Source: Synergistaceae bacterium | GTDB lineage: Bacteria > Synergistota > Synergistia > Synergistales > Aminobacteriaceae | Reading direction: 5' to 3' | DNA length: 6,447 nt | Assembly: GCA_031270755.1 (NCBI GenBank) | Contig: JAISWV010000085.1 | Location: forward strand, 1-6,447 | Part shown: piece after piece, positions 6,428-6,447 of the stretch | Layout: every line of letters starts with the position of its first letter | How positions within the stretch are numbered: position 1 is the first letter of the stretch | The notes under the pieces: model-generated | Database searches by the model: none | What the model was told of the DNA's origin: nothing | The model's input: only the letters and a program-made list of their open reading frames with translations | Position numbers and translations under genes: made by a program

Positions 6428-6447
6428 ATGACGCAGTATCTCATTGG
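6428..6447 (+). CDS. Start of a plus-strand gene of unknown function, cut by the window edge
   Basis: The frame begins MTQYLI and runs off the window. AAAGGTGAG (6416-6424) places an AAGG core 7 bases before this ATG, a good Shine-Dalgarno. The same frame is open from an earlier ATG at 6368, adding 20 residues (MKTGGEFKRPNEFFLQKGEN) and overlapping the previous ORF by ATGA. The 6428 start is preferred because of its ribosome site, but the earlier one cannot be excluded. Too little is visible to suggest a function. Confidence 0.45.

Overview
The window carries a minor-pilin/adhesin operon of a type IV pilus (T4P), all on the minus strand. Reading down that strand from about position 6050 to 1, the order is pilV-like, pilW-like, pilX-like, then a very large PilY1-like gene that runs off the left edge. 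The three pilins each show the prepilin cleavage pattern (Gly, then a hydrophobic segment). The last protein has a signal peptide, a von Willebrand A-like region and a PilC/PilY1-type beta-propeller. In known T4P systems such minor pilins form a tip complex that carries PilY1 and primes pilus assembly. A diderm (Gram-negative-type) bacterium is implied. Coding GC is clearly high by eye, but I cannot name the phylum with confidence.

Layout. 1-3663 (minus): PilY1-like protein, 1221 codons with no stop, GTG start. 3698-4435 (minus): PilX-like. 4417-5499 (minus): PilW-like, overlapping pilX by 19 bases. 5544-6053 (minus): PilV-like, whose N-terminal leader is lengthened by a 9-bp tandem repeat. 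Gaps between the genes are 44, -19 and 34 bases, so one transcript is likely. The long plus-strand frames opposite these genes are shadows.

6054-6305 is an AT-rich intergenic region (about 25% GC by count over 6061-6300). It holds the pilV ribosome binding site, a small AT hairpin, and a perfect 20-bp palindrome. The palindrome fills the spacer of a good plus-strand promoter (TTGAAA, 18 bases, TAAAAT), which is a classic repressor-operator arrangement.

6306-6447 (plus) holds a 21-codon ORF. Its first 16 residues resemble the start of small HIRAN-domain proteins but it stops early. It overlaps (ATGA) a frame that stays open to the window edge, and that frame has a well-placed Shine-Dalgarno before an internal ATG at 6428.

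The most interesting points are the altered metal-site residues in the PilY1-like protein, the repeat-built long leader of PilV, and the palindrome-in-promoter placed between the pilus operon and the small plus-strand ORFs. I do not see evidence of a wholly new system: the main content is a divergent version of a known T4P tip module.
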